Positions 1 through 8,981 are shown, numbered from the stretch's first letter. The stretch is DNA of 57,159 nt from Paracoccus aeridis (GCF_004923205.2 NZ_SELD02000012.1:1-57159), one strand, 5' to 3'. The notes: generated from the sequence alone by a model not told the origin. Numbers and translations are program-made.

Positions 1-1602
1 AAGCATGGACCGGGTCAGTCGTACACAGAAGACCGGACACTCTCCCACGTTCCGCGAGGCAAACCGCCGCACGTAAGGCAGGTGCTCGCGGATAAGGCGT
101 TCGGTAGCGGATTCGGAGATCAGGATTTCGACTTCCAGCTGACTGGCCTCGGCTTGGCACGCTGGGAACAGCGCCAGTCTGCGAACCAACTCCTTGTGGA
201 ATGCGAGAGAGAGTTCCAATGCCTCGAGCGCAGCAAGTGCCTCTCTTCGTCGTTTGCCGTCCATTACCCGGCCAGTAGTATACCACGACCTCAGGGCGTC
301 CGCGGCGGCCATTACTTCGGCCGTCTCCGCATGGCCCGGTCGCGAGGGAACAATGGTTCTCAGGGAGACCGAGCCGGGGTCTCGCGAACCGTCGCGGATG
401 CGGTCCATGGCGTCGAGGATCATTTCGACGGCTGTCTCGGAGGCCAGGATACCCAGCTAGAGTTCCTGCTTGGCCCGCATCATTGGCTCCAGCAGTTGCA
501 GCTCTTCTGATTTGTCCATGACGAAGCGCTGTGTGCCGGGAAGCCGCGTCCGACGCGTAAGGGCTGCCTCTATCGCGCCAGCAAGGTCTTCGGACGATGT
601 GTCCGAGACGGCGTCCCAGATGTCAGCATCATGCCCCGTCGCCTGAGCGAGATCGAAGCCAGCTGCTTCCAGGTTGCGCTGGAGATTGATGCGCAGTTCC
701 TCGAGATCACCATTTCCTTCGCAATGGGCGACCAGGCGGTCGATATCGTCGAGGGAGCACTGACCCTTTGCCAGAATCTCCTCTGCCCAGGTGACGCAGA
801 GCTCTGGGTCGATCGACATCCGCGTGCCGCTCTGGACGACCGCTCGTTTGACCGATTGTCGGCCGCGGTTCCGGACTTTCAGGAAGTCGTTCTCTGCACC
901 ATGATCGGCCGTCACCGCGGCGCTGGAGGCGATGGCTTCTCCAGCAATCGGCGCCGCTGAAAGGTCGAGATCCCAATCCCCATCCTCGCTATCCGAAATC
1001 ACTGGTGACGAACTGATGAGCGCTACGAATGTCCCCGATGCCGTATCGCCCGCGTGCTGATCGAAGAATTCCTCTGGTTCTGCCTCAGCTTCGAAAGTCA
1101 GCAGGTCATCCAGGTCGTCGGTCCTGTCGGTTGGATCTATCTCCTGAAAAACGGCGACACGACGCTCCGGAACTCTATCGGGCCCGGTGACGACATCCCC
1201 GACCACAAGTGAGAACTCGCGCTCGCCAACCGTCTCCATTTCCGTCTCCGAAGACTCCGCAACAAGCGAAGACAGAAGCTGGGCGGCGAGACCGTGACCT
1301 TCGGCGAATGCCACATCTGCAGGTTTCTGTCGGCCGTGGTTCAATGCGCTGGGGTCGGCACCTGAGCGAATGAAGAGATCGCAGACGGCCAGATTGCCCA
1401 TGCGCGCGGCAAGGTGGAGTGGTGTATCTCCTTTCGGGTCGGCGGCAAGGAGGCGAGAAGATGCCGCAAATTCGGCAAGCCTCTCGAGCTTCCCTTCGGC
1501 GATCAGCCGGATCTCGAAAGGCCCAAGAACATGGCTGTCCGGTTCGCTCGCCGCTGGGTCGGGGCTGCCGAGAATGCGGGACAGTCTATCCATGATCTTC
1601 AT
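1..1602 (-). pseudogene. Ankyrin-repeat / sigma-70-like protein, broken by an in-frame TAG and cut by the window edge
   Basis: The ATG at 1602 lies 5 nt after an AGGGAGGT ribosome site and overlaps the end of the upstream WYL gene, so the two look translationally coupled. The first 381 codons contain ankyrin repeats near residues 45-95 (GDTPLHLAARMGNLAVCDLF, then GADPSALNHGRQKPADVAF), followed by an acidic stretch. A TAG stands at 459-457. The same frame then stays open to base 1 with good coding character (ILASETAVEMILDAMDRIRD) and ends in RLIREHLPYVRRFASRN, which resembles sigma-70 region 1.2/2.1. I infer one ancestral gene: ankyrin N-terminus plus a sigma-factor-like C-terminus, inactivated by a nonsense mutation. 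The last codons before the edge (GECPVFCVRLTRSML) look garbled, suggesting a second lesion. Function unknown. Confidence 0.6.
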
Positions 1603-2362
1603 GAATGACCTCCCTGTTGAGAAGCACGATCTGCTGGTCCTGCGGCTTCCTCGCGCCGGGATCAGTATCAAGCCCGAGCCGCCTGAGCGCGTAGTACAGC
1701 AGCGCGCGCCGGAGCTTGATCTTCGCCTTGCCGCCACGCATCCCGTAGTCGAGCGCGATGACCTTGGCCTGAGTTTCGGAAAGGGCGGGGTGGAGGCCGA
1801 TTTCCAGATTGGCTTCAGTATTCCAGTCGCGGTCGTCCGTCGCGGACACATGGCTTTCCCGACACTCTCGAATCTCGAGCATTCGCGAGAGCAGGAGGTC
1901 CTTGAAGGTTCCGTCGGTCAGGCAGAACGCCCGTGTGTGCCAGCGGAACCCGTCGAACCCGATGGCGTCCGGAGCGATCCATCGCCAGCGCGGCTCCGGA
2001 CTGGACAGGGACTGGTACTTCACCTCGATCGCCTCGGACCGGCGTATGGCGCCGACCACGGAGCGGAGCGTCACCGGATCGACGCCGCGCACCGGGGTCG
2101 GGGCTGAGGCGTAGGGTGGGAGATCGGCGATCCAAGAGTCCTTGCGGTCGAGGATCCCGTTCGCCACCGATCGAAGCTGGGCGAGGTAGCGGCTTGCGTC
2201 GGGTTCGAGGAACCGGGGCTTGAACTCGGGGCCACGGACGTAGGTCCGCGTGCTCTTGTCGTAGACCATGTTGTCGGGTGCGAAGCCGATGTAGCGGTTC
2301 AGGTCGGTGGACGCCTGGTTCACCGAGACTCCGAACGGGTTCATCAGGTCGCTGCGGTTCAC
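1586..2362 (-). CDS. WYL-domain transcriptional regulator (BrxR/CapW-like), probable loss of native start
   Basis: From the GTG at 2362 this gives 258 residues. The N-terminus carries the end of a winged helix-turn-helix (SDLMNPFGVSVNQASTDLNR) and the central part has a WYL-type ligand-sensing region (IEVKYQSLS, RWRWIAPDAIGFDGFRWHTR). WYL proteins of this architecture are repressors often found beside phage-defence genes. The same frame is open upstream from 2440 and encodes the expected first helix (LRWGVEQRLESIEFRLFWER), but it contains no ATG, GTG or TTG before 2362, and a TAA sits at 2443-2441. The protein is therefore probably missing about 26 N-terminal residues and part of its DNA-binding domain. 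It overlaps the downstream ankyrin gene by 17 bp. Confidence 0.7.
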   Translation of the reverse strand: MNRSDLMNPFGVSVNQASTDLNRYIGFAPDNMVYDKSTRTYVRGPEFKPRFLEPDASRYLAQLRSVANGILDRKDSWIADLPPYASAPTPVRGVDPVTLRSVVGAIRRSEAIEVKYQSLSSPEPRWRWIAPDAIGFDGFRWHTRAFCLTDGTFKDLLLSRMLEIRECRESHVSATDDRDWNTEANLEIGLHPALSETQAKVIALDYGMRGGKAKIKLRRALLYYALRRLGLDTDPGARKPQDQQIVLLNREVIHEDHG

Positions 2363-2443
2363 ATGTCTTTCCCAGAACAGGCGGAACTCTATGGACTCGA
2401 GACGCTGCTCGACCCCCCAGCGAAGTTCGGACCTCTCGTTTTA

Positions 2444-2969
2444 TACCTTGGCCTCCCAGCCCCCTGATGCGCACGGTAATTATGCGCGCCCATTTCCTGG
2501 GTTGTTGTGAGGCTAGCCAGGGGATGATGATCTGGCAATGGAAATGCTTCTCAGTAGCCCCAGCCAGAGCTGACGAGGGGATCGCCAAGCGGATCTTCAA
2601 GCTCGTCGACTGCCGGGAACAGATCGCATTCGCCCGCAAAGGATTTCGCAGCGGTTTGCTCCAGACAAGGTCGTAGAGGTCCCCACGGCTAGTATCTGTG
2701 AAGGCGACAATTCTTGAACTCTCCGCAATACAGATTCACGCGGAAGCAATATCCCGCAGCGCCGCTTTAGCTGTCATCGCGACCCGGGTGAAACGTGGAG
2801 AAGGGTGGGAGACCAGCAGGCAGGGCAGGACACGGACCGCGGTGCAGATGGCCTCACGAGATTTAGCGCGGCTGAAGCCCAATTGCGACAGGTCCGGGGC
2901 AGGTCGGACAGTTGACAGCCGCGATCGCGACCGGCCCGCCAGAGGCGGGGACGTTCAAGCTTTCGCGGA
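2444..2969. other. Intergenic stretch without a recognisable gene
   Basis: Open frames here are short and overlap on both strands, and none has a recognisable protein signature. The base composition is less GC-rich than the core genes to the right. The left part abuts the lost start of the WYL gene, so this may be a recombination scar. I could not identify inverted repeats or transposase remnants with confidence. Confidence 0.4.
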
Positions 2970-3158
2970 TCAGCATTCGGCTGCGGTAGCCTTGAAGCCA
3001 CCGATAACCGGCTGCCCCCCGCGCGTGGTCGTGATCCAGTCGGTTGCCGGAGACAGCTTGCCGTTCTCGCGCACGATCCACAGGGCTTCGCTGGTAAGGG
3101 CGAGCGAGCGGGCGCTCATCGCCAGTTCCGCCGGGCCGAACAGGACCGTGCCGTCCAC
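2970..3158 (-). pseudogene. Short coding fragment, probable C-terminal remnant
   Basis: A 62-codon frame from a GTG at 3158 ends in TGA. Its third codon positions are overwhelmingly G or C, as in the real genes of this window, so it is probably genuine coding sequence. The frame extends upstream without an ATG to a TGA a few codons before (sense residues GRTVAIADVDG). No ribosome site precedes the GTG. The product (LTSEALWIVRENGKLSP, ATDWITTTRGGQPVIGGF) is not one I recognise. It reads like the C-terminus of a larger protein, perhaps phage-related. It could also be a small intact gene. Confidence 0.3.
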
Positions 3159-3289
3159 GTCCGCGATTGCGACCGTTCTCCCATAGGCTCACGCAGGCCT
3201 GACCATGGCCGTCAGTTCCGCGACGTTCGAGCGCCCGCCTGCCGCTAAACAGGCTTGCATCCTGCCGGTCCCCGCCCTATCTGGACACT

Positions 3290-3385
3290 GAGAGGTTGGC
3301 GCGGGCGAGCGCCTCGCCAACCCGGTCAGGTCCGGAAGGAAGCAGCCGTAACGAGCCCCGCTTGGGTCGTTGTCCAGCCTCTCAC
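3290..3385 (+). ncRNA. ffs: Signal recognition particle RNA (4.5S, small bacterial type)
   Basis: The sequence contains the invariant SRP tetraloop/symmetric-loop core GGTCAGGTCCGGAAGGAAGC followed by AGCC at 3324-3347. The ends GAGAGGTTGG (3290-3299) and CCAGCCTCTC (3374-3383) are complementary and close the hairpin. A T-rich run follows. The RNA binds Ffh and targets nascent membrane and secreted proteins. Ends are approximate. Confidence 0.93.
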
Positions 3386-3463
3386 CTCTTTTCCCTGCAT
3401 CGATGTCACCCGCGCTGCCCGGGCGTACGCGCCGGCCATACGGCGCCGGTCAGCCGCCGAGGG

Positions 3464-3847
3464 TCACCCGCGACATTCCAGACCGACTTCGACAGGGTTC
3501 GGCACCAATTCCAGCATGGCGCCGGTGCTTGCGTCGACACCTGCGCCGATGATGCCGCCCACCAGCACGTTCCCGGCCATCGCGGCGCCGCCGCTGCCGG
3601 ACACGCGGTTCGTGACCCGGATCTGCTGCGGCTTGCAGTTCTCCTTGGACACGAGCACGTTCAGCTCCGACTTGCGCGGAAGCTTGAAGGTGCAGGGCGT
3701 GCCGGTGCAGGACTGGCCGTTGCTCATCTTCACCTGGGCACCCGACGGCGTCGAGTTCACGACAAGGACGTCGTTCGTCCCGCGGGTCACGGTGGCGCAG
3801 CCGGCAACCGAGAGCGCGGCGCAGAGTGCGAAGAACCTGGAAAGCAT
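3464..3847 (-). CDS. Small lipoprotein with PEGA-like region
   Basis: A 127-residue protein from the ATG at 3847, preferred over the GTG at 3859 because that GTGAGG then serves as the ribosome site. The N-terminus is a lipoprotein signal (MLSRFFALCAALSVAGC) with Cys17 as the lipidated residue. The following segment (VVNSTPSGAQVKMSNG, CTGTPCTFKLPRKSE) resembles a PEGA-type beta domain with a likely disulphide pair. A Gly/Ala-rich stretch near residues 90-110 looks like a glycine-zipper or membrane-associated segment. Related proteins in this group are often mislabelled as translation initiation factor 2; nothing here supports that. Probably anchored in the outer membrane; function unknown. Confidence 0.75.
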   Translation of the reverse strand: MLSRFFALCAALSVAGCATVTRGTNDVLVVNSTPSGAQVKMSNGQSCTGTPCTFKLPRKSELNVLVSKENCKPQQIRVTNRVSGSGGAAMAGNVLVGGIIGAGVDASTGAMLELVPNPVEVGLECRG

Positions 3848-3933
3848 GTCGAACCTCACTTGAATGCAAGATTCGTGTAGGCTGCCCTGAGGATTCGGAC
3901 AATCCGTCTACTTACTTCGTAGTAAACGGGAAA

Positions 3934-4890
3934 TTAATCCAGATCCGCGTCCTTGCCGGCCAGCCACCGCGAGATCAGCCACCCTGCGATCGGGCCCTTG
4001 CGCGGCTGCCGGATGCGGGGGTGCGTTCCCTCCATCACCTGCCGGACCTCCGCGCGGGGCAGCCACAGGGCGTCGTCGAGTTCCACCTCGTCCAGCGTGA
4101 TCGCGTCGGTCTCGGCCACAGCCGTGCAGCCGATCATCAGGGATGCGGGGAACGGCCACGGCTGGCTGCCGGCATAGGCGACCGCGCCGACGACGACGCC
4201 GGTTTCCTCGGCCACCTCGCGGCGGACGGCGGCCTCGATCGTCTCGCCCGGCTCCACGAAGCCCGCGAGGCAGGAATACATCCCCTCGGGCCAGCCGGGG
4301 GACCGGCCCAGCAGCAGCCTGCCATCGCGTTCCACCAGCATGATGACGACCGGATCGGTGCGGGGGAAATGCGCGGTCCGGCACGACGGGCACACGCGCT
4401 GCCAGCCCGATTGCGCGGGCGCCGAGTCATGGCCGCAGGCGGCGCAGAAGCGGTGCGAGACGTGCCAGCCGGTCAGCGCCCGCGCCACGGCGGCCAGCGC
4501 GCCGTCGGCGGCATCCAGCGCCGGCATCGCGCCGCGAAGGTCCACGAAGCGGGCGCCCGCGATCTCGGGGTGCCGCTGCTCGGTCGGATCGAGGAAAAGC
4601 TGCGCCTCGGCGAGGCTCGGCGGGCTCCAGGCAGAGATGTCCTGCGCGGCGACCGGCGCACCGTCCAGAAGGCCCAGCAGGATCGGATCGCCCGCCCCCA
4701 GCGCAGCGTGCCCGGGCGGCAGCCATGCCAGCGCGCCGTCGTCGCCCAGCAGCACCTTGCCGCGCCAGACGGGGGTGATCCGCGCGCCCTCGCGCCACGC
4801 GCCGTCCTGGCGCAGATGCGCCGCGCGGTCGATCCTCCCTGCCCCGCCGTCGCCGCCCGTGAAGGCCAGCATCCACCCGTCCGCCTGCAT
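3934..4890 (-). CDS. nudC: NAD(+)/NADH diphosphatase (Nudix)
   Basis: A 318-residue protein of the NudC family, which hydrolyses NADH and NAD+ to NMN(H) and AMP and can remove NAD caps from RNA. The N-terminal domain is typical of the family. It is followed by a four-Cys zinc ribbon (Cys149, Cys152, Cys167, Cys170) and a complete Nudix box at 210-232 (GFVEPGETIEAAVRREVAEE, then TGV). The SQPWPFP signature that distinguishes NADH pyrophosphatases is at 242-248. Length is normal. It is transcribed divergently from dnaX with about 100 bp between the starts. Confidence 0.93.
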   Translation of the reverse strand: MQADGWMLAFTGGDGGAGRIDRAAHLRQDGAWREGARITPVWRGKVLLGDDGALAWLPPGHAALGAGDPILLGLLDGAPVAAQDISAWSPPSLAEAQLFLDPTEQRHPEIAGARFVDLRGAMPALDAADGALAAVARALTGWHVSHRFCAACGHDSAPAQSGWQRVCPSCRTAHFPRTDPVVIMLVERDGRLLLGRSPGWPEGMYSCLAGFVEPGETIEAAVRREVAEETGVVVGAVAYAGSQPWPFPASLMIGCTAVAETDAITLDEVELDDALWLPRAEVRQVMEGTHPRIRQPRKGPIAGWLISRWLAGKDADLD

Positions 4891-4994
4891 CGCGATCCCC
4901 CGCCCAAGCCCTGCGAGGGCAACCTGCCGCGGGCGCCGTTCGCCGGCAAGCGGCGGTTTACCTTGGACCCGCGCGCACCTAGATTGCCGCTGTC

Positions 4995-6869
4995 ATGGAG
5001 TTCCCGATGCCCGACGACCCTTCCGCCGCGCCTTCGACCGACCCGGCGGCCGCCCCCGCATACCAGGTGCTGGCCCGGAAATACCGGCCCGAGACCTTTG
5101 CCGACCTGGTGGGGCAGGACGCGATGGTCCGCACGCTCAAGAACGCCTTCGCCGCCGACCGGATCGCGCAGGCGTTCATCATGACCGGCATCCGCGGCAC
5201 GGGAAAGACCACGACGGCGCGGATCATCGCCAAGGGCATGAACTGCATCGGCCCCGACGGGACCGGCGGCCCCACGACCGAGCCTTGCGGCGTCTGCGAG
5301 CACTGCCGCGCCATCATGGAAGGCCGCCACGTCGACGTGCTGGAAATGGACGCGGCCTCTCGCACCGGGGTCGGCGACATCCGCGAGATCATCGAGAGCG
5401 TCCATTACCGGGCGGCCTCGGCGCGCTACAAGATCTACATCATCGACGAGGTCCACATGCTGTCGACCAGCGCGTTCAACGCGCTGCTCAAGACGCTCGA
5501 GGAGCCGCCGCCACACGTGAAGTTCATCTTCGCCACCACGGAAATCCGCAAGGTGCCGGTCACGGTCCTGTCGCGCTGCCAGCGCTTCGACCTGCGCCGG
5601 ATCGAGCCCGAGGTGATGATCGCGCTGCTGCGCCGGATCGCCGCCGCCGAAGGGGCCGAGATCTCGGACGACGCGCTCGCGCTCATCACCCGGGCGGCGG
5701 AAGGGTCGGCGCGGGACGGGACCAGCCTGCTGGACCAGGCGATCAGCCACGGCGCGGGCGAGACCACCGCGCCCCAGGTCCGGGCGATGCTGGGTCTGGC
5801 GGACCGGGGCCGCGTTCTCGACCTGTTCGACATGATCCTGCGCGGTTCGGCCGCCGAGGCGCTGGCTGAACTGCAGAGCCAGTATGCCGAGGGCGCGGAC
5901 CCGCTCGCGATACTGCGCGACCTGGCCGAGATCACCCACTGGATCAGCGTGGTGAAGATCACGCCCGACGCCGCCGACGACCCGACCGTCGGCCCGGACG
6001 AGCGCGAGCGCGGCCGCGACATGGCCGCGCGGCTTCCCATGCGTGCGCTCAGCCGGATGTGGCAGATGCTGCTCAAGGCGCTGGAGGAGGTGTCGGCCGC
6101 CCCCAACGCCATGATGGCGGCCGAGATGGCGGTCATCCGCCTGACGCACGTGGCCGACCTGCCGGACCCGGAGGCGCTGATCCGCAAGGTGCAGGCGGCG
6201 CAGGCGGCAGGCGACTTCAGCCGGCCGGCGATGCCCGCCCCTTCGCAGGCGGGGAACGGTGCGGGCAGCGCGCCGGTGATGCAGGCCGCACGGTCGGGCG
6301 GGGGCGCCGCGCGCCAGCCCCGACCGGTGGATGCCGTGGCGGTCGATGCCGTGGCCGTCGATGCCGTGGCGCAGGCCGGGGCCGAGATTCTGGCCAGCTA
6401 TCCCGACTTCGACACGGTGGTCGACCTGATCCGGCGGATGCGCGACATGGCCTTGCTGCTCGATGTCGAGAAATCCGTGCGCCTCGTCCGCTACGCCCCC
6501 GGCCGGATCGAGTTCCAGCCGACGCCGGACGCACCGCCGAGCCTTGCCGCGCGCCTGTCGGACCGCCTTCGCGGCTGGACCGGGGGAACGCGCTGGACCG
6601 TCTCGGTCGTGGACCAGGGCGGCGGCCCGACCATCGCGGAACGCCGCGCCGAGCGCGAGGCCGCCGAGATCGAGACCGCGCGCCGGAATCCCGTCGTGCA
6701 GGCAATCCTTTCGGTGGTGCCCGGCGCGCCCATCAGCGTGCGCCACGAGGCCCCACCGGCCCCGCCCGCGGACGCGGATGGCGAGGTGGCGGCCGAGGAT
6801 CTGCACGGCCCCTCGGACGGACCCGTCGCGGCGGTCGAGGAATGGGACCCGTTCGAGGATGAGGAGTGA
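4995..6869 (+). CDS. dnaX: DNA polymerase III subunit gamma/tau
   Basis: A 624-residue clamp-loader ATPase subunit. Near the N-terminus are the conserved LARKYRPETFADLVGQ, Walker A GIRGTGKTT (65-73), zinc-module cysteines (Cys84, 98, 101, 104), Walker B IIDEVHML and the SRC arginine-finger motif (LSRCQRF). The C-terminal third is a variable tau region with an Ala/Pro-rich linker and a 15-bp coding repeat. A second in-frame ATG at 5007 has GGAG upstream and may be the true start. No A-rich slippery heptamer for gamma frameshifting was seen. It is followed at 4 nt by the YbaB gene and then recR, a common bacterial order. Confidence 0.96.
   Translation: MEFPMPDDPSAAPSTDPAAAPAYQVLARKYRPETFADLVGQDAMVRTLKNAFAADRIAQAFIMTGIRGTGKTTTARIIAKGMNCIGPDGTGGPTTEPCGVCEHCRAIMEGRHVDVLEMDAASRTGVGDIREIIESVHYRAASARYKIYIIDEVHMLSTSAFNALLKTLEEPPPHVKFIFATTEIRKVPVTVLSRCQRFDLRRIEPEVMIALLRRIAAAEGAEISDDALALITRAAEGSARDGTSLLDQAISHGAGETTAPQVRAMLGLADRGRVLDLFDMILRGSAAEALAELQSQYAEGADPLAILRDLAEITHWISVVKITPDAADDPTVGPDERERGRDMAARLPMRALSRMWQMLLKALEEVSAAPNAMMAAEMAVIRLTHVADLPDPEALIRKVQAAQAAGDFSRPAMPAPSQAGNGAGSAPVMQAARSGGGAARQPRPVDAVAVDAVAVDAVAQAGAEILASYPDFDTVVDLIRRMRDMALLLDVEKSVRLVRYAPGRIEFQPTPDAPPSLAARLSDRLRGWTGGTRWTVSVVDQGGGPTIAERRAEREAAEIETARRNPVVQAILSVVPGAPISVRHEAPPAPPADADGEVAAEDLHGPSDGPVAAVEEWDPFEDEE
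6327..6371 (+). repeat. Three tandem 15-bp coding repeats in dnaX (VDAVA)3
   Basis: Three consecutive 15-nt units encode Val-Asp-Ala-Val-Ala at residues 445-459 of DnaX. The units differ only at wobble positions. They lie in the linker between the ATPase/collar part and the tau-specific C-terminus, so copy number can vary without breaking the frame. Confidence 0.9.
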
Positions 6870-6873
6870 GACG

Positions 6874-7218
6874 ATGAAGAACCCCTTTGGCGGCATGGGC
6901 GACCTGTCGAAGATGATGCAGGCCGCGCGCGAGATGCAGGACAAGGTGGAGAACCTGCAGAAGTCTCTCGACGCCATCACCGTGACCGGCGAGGCCGGTG
7001 CGGGGCTGGTCCGCGCGACCGCCACGGCGAAGGGCGACCTGACGGCGCTCGACATCGATCCCTCGATCTTCGTCGCCAGCGAAAAGCAGGTGGTCGAGGA
7101 CCTGATCCTCGCCGCCATCAAGGACACGCAGCGCCGCGCGCAGGACCGCGCGAAGCAGGAAACCGAGCGGCTGGCCGGCGACATGGGCCTGCCGCCCGGC
7201 ATGAAGCTGCCGTTCTGA
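6874..7218 (+). CDS. YbaB/EbfC-family nucleoid-associated protein
   Basis: A 114-residue protein starting 4 nt after dnaX, with GAGGAG overlapping the dnaX stop region as ribosome site. It has the family pattern MKNPFGGMGDLSKMMQAAREMQ, a helical N-terminus, the central GEAGAGLVRATATAKGDLTALDIDPS and the Pro/Gly C-terminus GLPPGMKLPF. Family members are dimeric DNA-binding proteins. The dnaX-ybaB-recR order is widely conserved and suggests a link to replication or repair. Confidence 0.93.
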   Translation: MKNPFGGMGDLSKMMQAAREMQDKVENLQKSLDAITVTGEAGAGLVRATATAKGDLTALDIDPSIFVASEKQVVEDLILAAIKDTQRRAQDRAKQETERLAGDMGLPPGMKLPF

Positions 7219-7248
7219 CGCGGGCGCGGACTTGGGGCTGAAGGGGCC

Positions 7249-7851
7249 ATGACGCGCGAGGGCAGCGACGATATCCAGGCGCTGATCGCGCAGATCGCGC
7301 GGCTGCCGGGGCTCGGCCCCCGGTCGGCCCGCCGCGTCGTGCTGGCGCTGATCCGGCGCCGGTCGACCCAGATGACCCAGCTTGCCGCGCTGATGGCGCG
7401 GGTGGCCGAGACCTCGCGCGAGTGCGTCCGCTGCGGCAACATCGCCGAGGCCGAGCTGTGCCCGATCTGCGCCGACCCGGCCCGCGCCACTGGCGAGCTG
7501 TGCGTCGTGGAAGGCGTCGCCGACCTGTGGGCGATGGAACGTGGCCGCGCGTTCCCCGGCCGCTATCACGTTCTCGGCGGGACGCTATCGGCGCTGGACG
7601 AGGTGGGCCCCGAGGATCTCGGCATCCCGCGCCTGCTTGGCCGGATCGCGGACGAGAACGTGACCGAGGTGATCCTCGCCCTCAATGCCACCGTCGAGGG
7701 GCAGACGACCGCGCACTACATCGCCGAGGCGCTGGAAGGCAGTTCCGTGGCGGTGACGGGCCTCGCCCACGGCGTCCCGATCGGCGGCGAGCTCGACTTC
7801 CTCGACGACGGCACGATCAGCGCGGCCCTGCGCGCGCGGCGGCGGCTGTAG
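7249..7851 (+). CDS. recR: Recombination mediator RecR
   Basis: A 200-residue protein of normal RecR length. It has the N-terminal helix-hairpin-helix ([14 protein letters not shown]), the four-Cys zinc finger (Cys59, 62, 71, 74) and a Toprim domain with the acidic [13 protein letters not shown]. The C-terminal Walker-B-like region includes [20 protein letters not shown]. RecR works with RecO to load RecA on gapped DNA. It closes the dnaX operon. Confidence 0.96.
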   Translation: MTREGSDDIQALIAQIARLPGLGPRSARRVVLALIRRRSTQMTQLAALMARVAETSRECVRCGNIAEAELCPICADPARATGELCVVEGVADLWAMERGRAFPGRYHVLGGTLSALDEVGPEDLGIPRLLGRIADENVTEVILALNATVEGQTTAHYIAEALEGSSVAVTGLAHGVPIGGELDFLDDGTISAALRARRRL

Positions 7852-8228
7852 GCGGAGAGGTATTTCCGCGGCGCCTCGGCGTTACGGCCACGAACGGCTT
7901 TACCGAAGCGGCGGGGTGTCCCGGACCTCCGCGGAACGTGGCTGAGATCGGCCGAGGTCACCTGCGGGCTTGAGGGATCTACAGCCCTGAACACCGCCTG
8001 ACCGGCCGACGCTTCCTGAGGGTTCACCGCCCACTCCGTCCTGGCGCAGGCAACCGCACGCGGCAGCGGAACACGCCAGACTGAGAGCAGGATCGACGGC
8101 GTGTTGGCCGGGGAAATGGCCGTTTCGGCTTGGCGTTCGCGCTGAGGCCGCGTTAACCGCGCATTAGGCAGACGGATACTAAGGTCTGGACAGGGCCGAT
8201 TCGAGGCTGCTCACAGGGGGACGCGCCG
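7852..8228. other. Intergenic region between recR and the receiver-domain gene
   Basis: About 377 bp with no convincing coding frame. There is no clear hairpin followed by a T-tract for recR termination. The last 80 bp are slightly AT-richer and probably contain the promoter of the downstream gene, but I could not fix -35 and -10 elements. Confidence 0.5.
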
Positions 8229-8963
8229 ATGGACGACTGCAAGAATCCGATCACCCGCGACGACACCGCGCCGCTGTGGCGCGCCGCGCTGCCCGGACGG
8301 CCGCTGACCGGCCTGACCGTGCTGGTGGTCGAGGACTCGCGCATCGCGTCCGAAGCGGTCCGGCTTCTGTGCCTGCGCTCGGGCGCCCGCATCCGCCGCG
8401 CCGACAGCCTGCGCGCGGCCTCAAGGCACATGGCGGCCTATCGTCCGGCGGTGGTGATCGTGGACCTGGGCCTGCCCGACGGGAACGGGGCGGAACTGAT
8501 CGCCGCGATCGCCAGCACGACGCCGCGCGTGCCGGTGCTGCTGGGAATGTCGGGCGATCCCGACAACGAAGGCGCGGCGCTGCAGGCCGGGGCCGACGCG
8601 TTTCTCGCGAAACCGGTCGAAAGCCTTGCGGTGTTCCAGCACGCGATCCTGTCGAACCTTCCCGCCGACGCCCGCCCGACCGGGCTGCGGCTGGTCGTCG
8701 ACGACACCATCATCCCCGACAGCGGCGCGCTGCGCGACGACCTCGTCCACGTGGCCGAGGTGCTGGCGGCGGCGGAAAGCACCGACTGCATCGACTACAT
8801 CGCCCGCTTCCTCGCGGGCGTCGCCCGGTCCTCGCACGATCCGCGGCTCGAGGATGCGGCGACGGCGCTGGCCCGCGACCACTCTGCCGGCCGGGCGCTG
8901 GCCGCCGATCTCGCGCGGATCAGCGGGCTGGTGCAGGACCGCCTGGCAGCCGCGGGGGCCTGA
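8229..8963 (+). CDS. Response-regulator receiver-domain protein
   Basis: A 244-residue protein with GGGGGA as ribosome site. Residues about 29-145 form a receiver domain: acidic pocket Glu35/Asp36 (VLVVEDS), phosphoacceptor Asp79 (VIVDLGLPDG), and Lys128 in FLAKPVES. The C-terminal 90 residues are helical, have no recognised DNA-binding motif and contain no conserved phosphotransfer histidine motif that I can identify. This suggests a non-transcriptional output. No histidine kinase is adjacent, so the partner is encoded elsewhere. Confidence 0.85.
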   Translation: MDDCKNPITRDDTAPLWRAALPGRPLTGLTVLVVEDSRIASEAVRLLCLRSGARIRRADSLRAASRHMAAYRPAVVIVDLGLPDGNGAELIAAIASTTPRVPVLLGMSGDPDNEGAALQAGADAFLAKPVESLAVFQHAILSNLPADARPTGLRLVVDDTIIPDSGALRDDLVHVAEVLAAAESTDCIDYIARFLAGVARSSHDPRLEDAATALARDHSAGRALAADLARISGLVQDRLAAAGA

Positions 8964-8981
8964 CGACGCGGGGCCGCGGCG

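Noticed and set aside
5007..6869. Programmed frameshift producing gamma from dnaX
   Set aside because: No A-rich slippery heptamer with a following hairpin was visible in the coding sequence.
4473..7490. A 1005-codon open frame on the minus strand across dnaX
   Set aside because: It is antisense to dnaX, YbaB and recR, whose families are unmistakable. High GC leaves few stops on the opposite strand.
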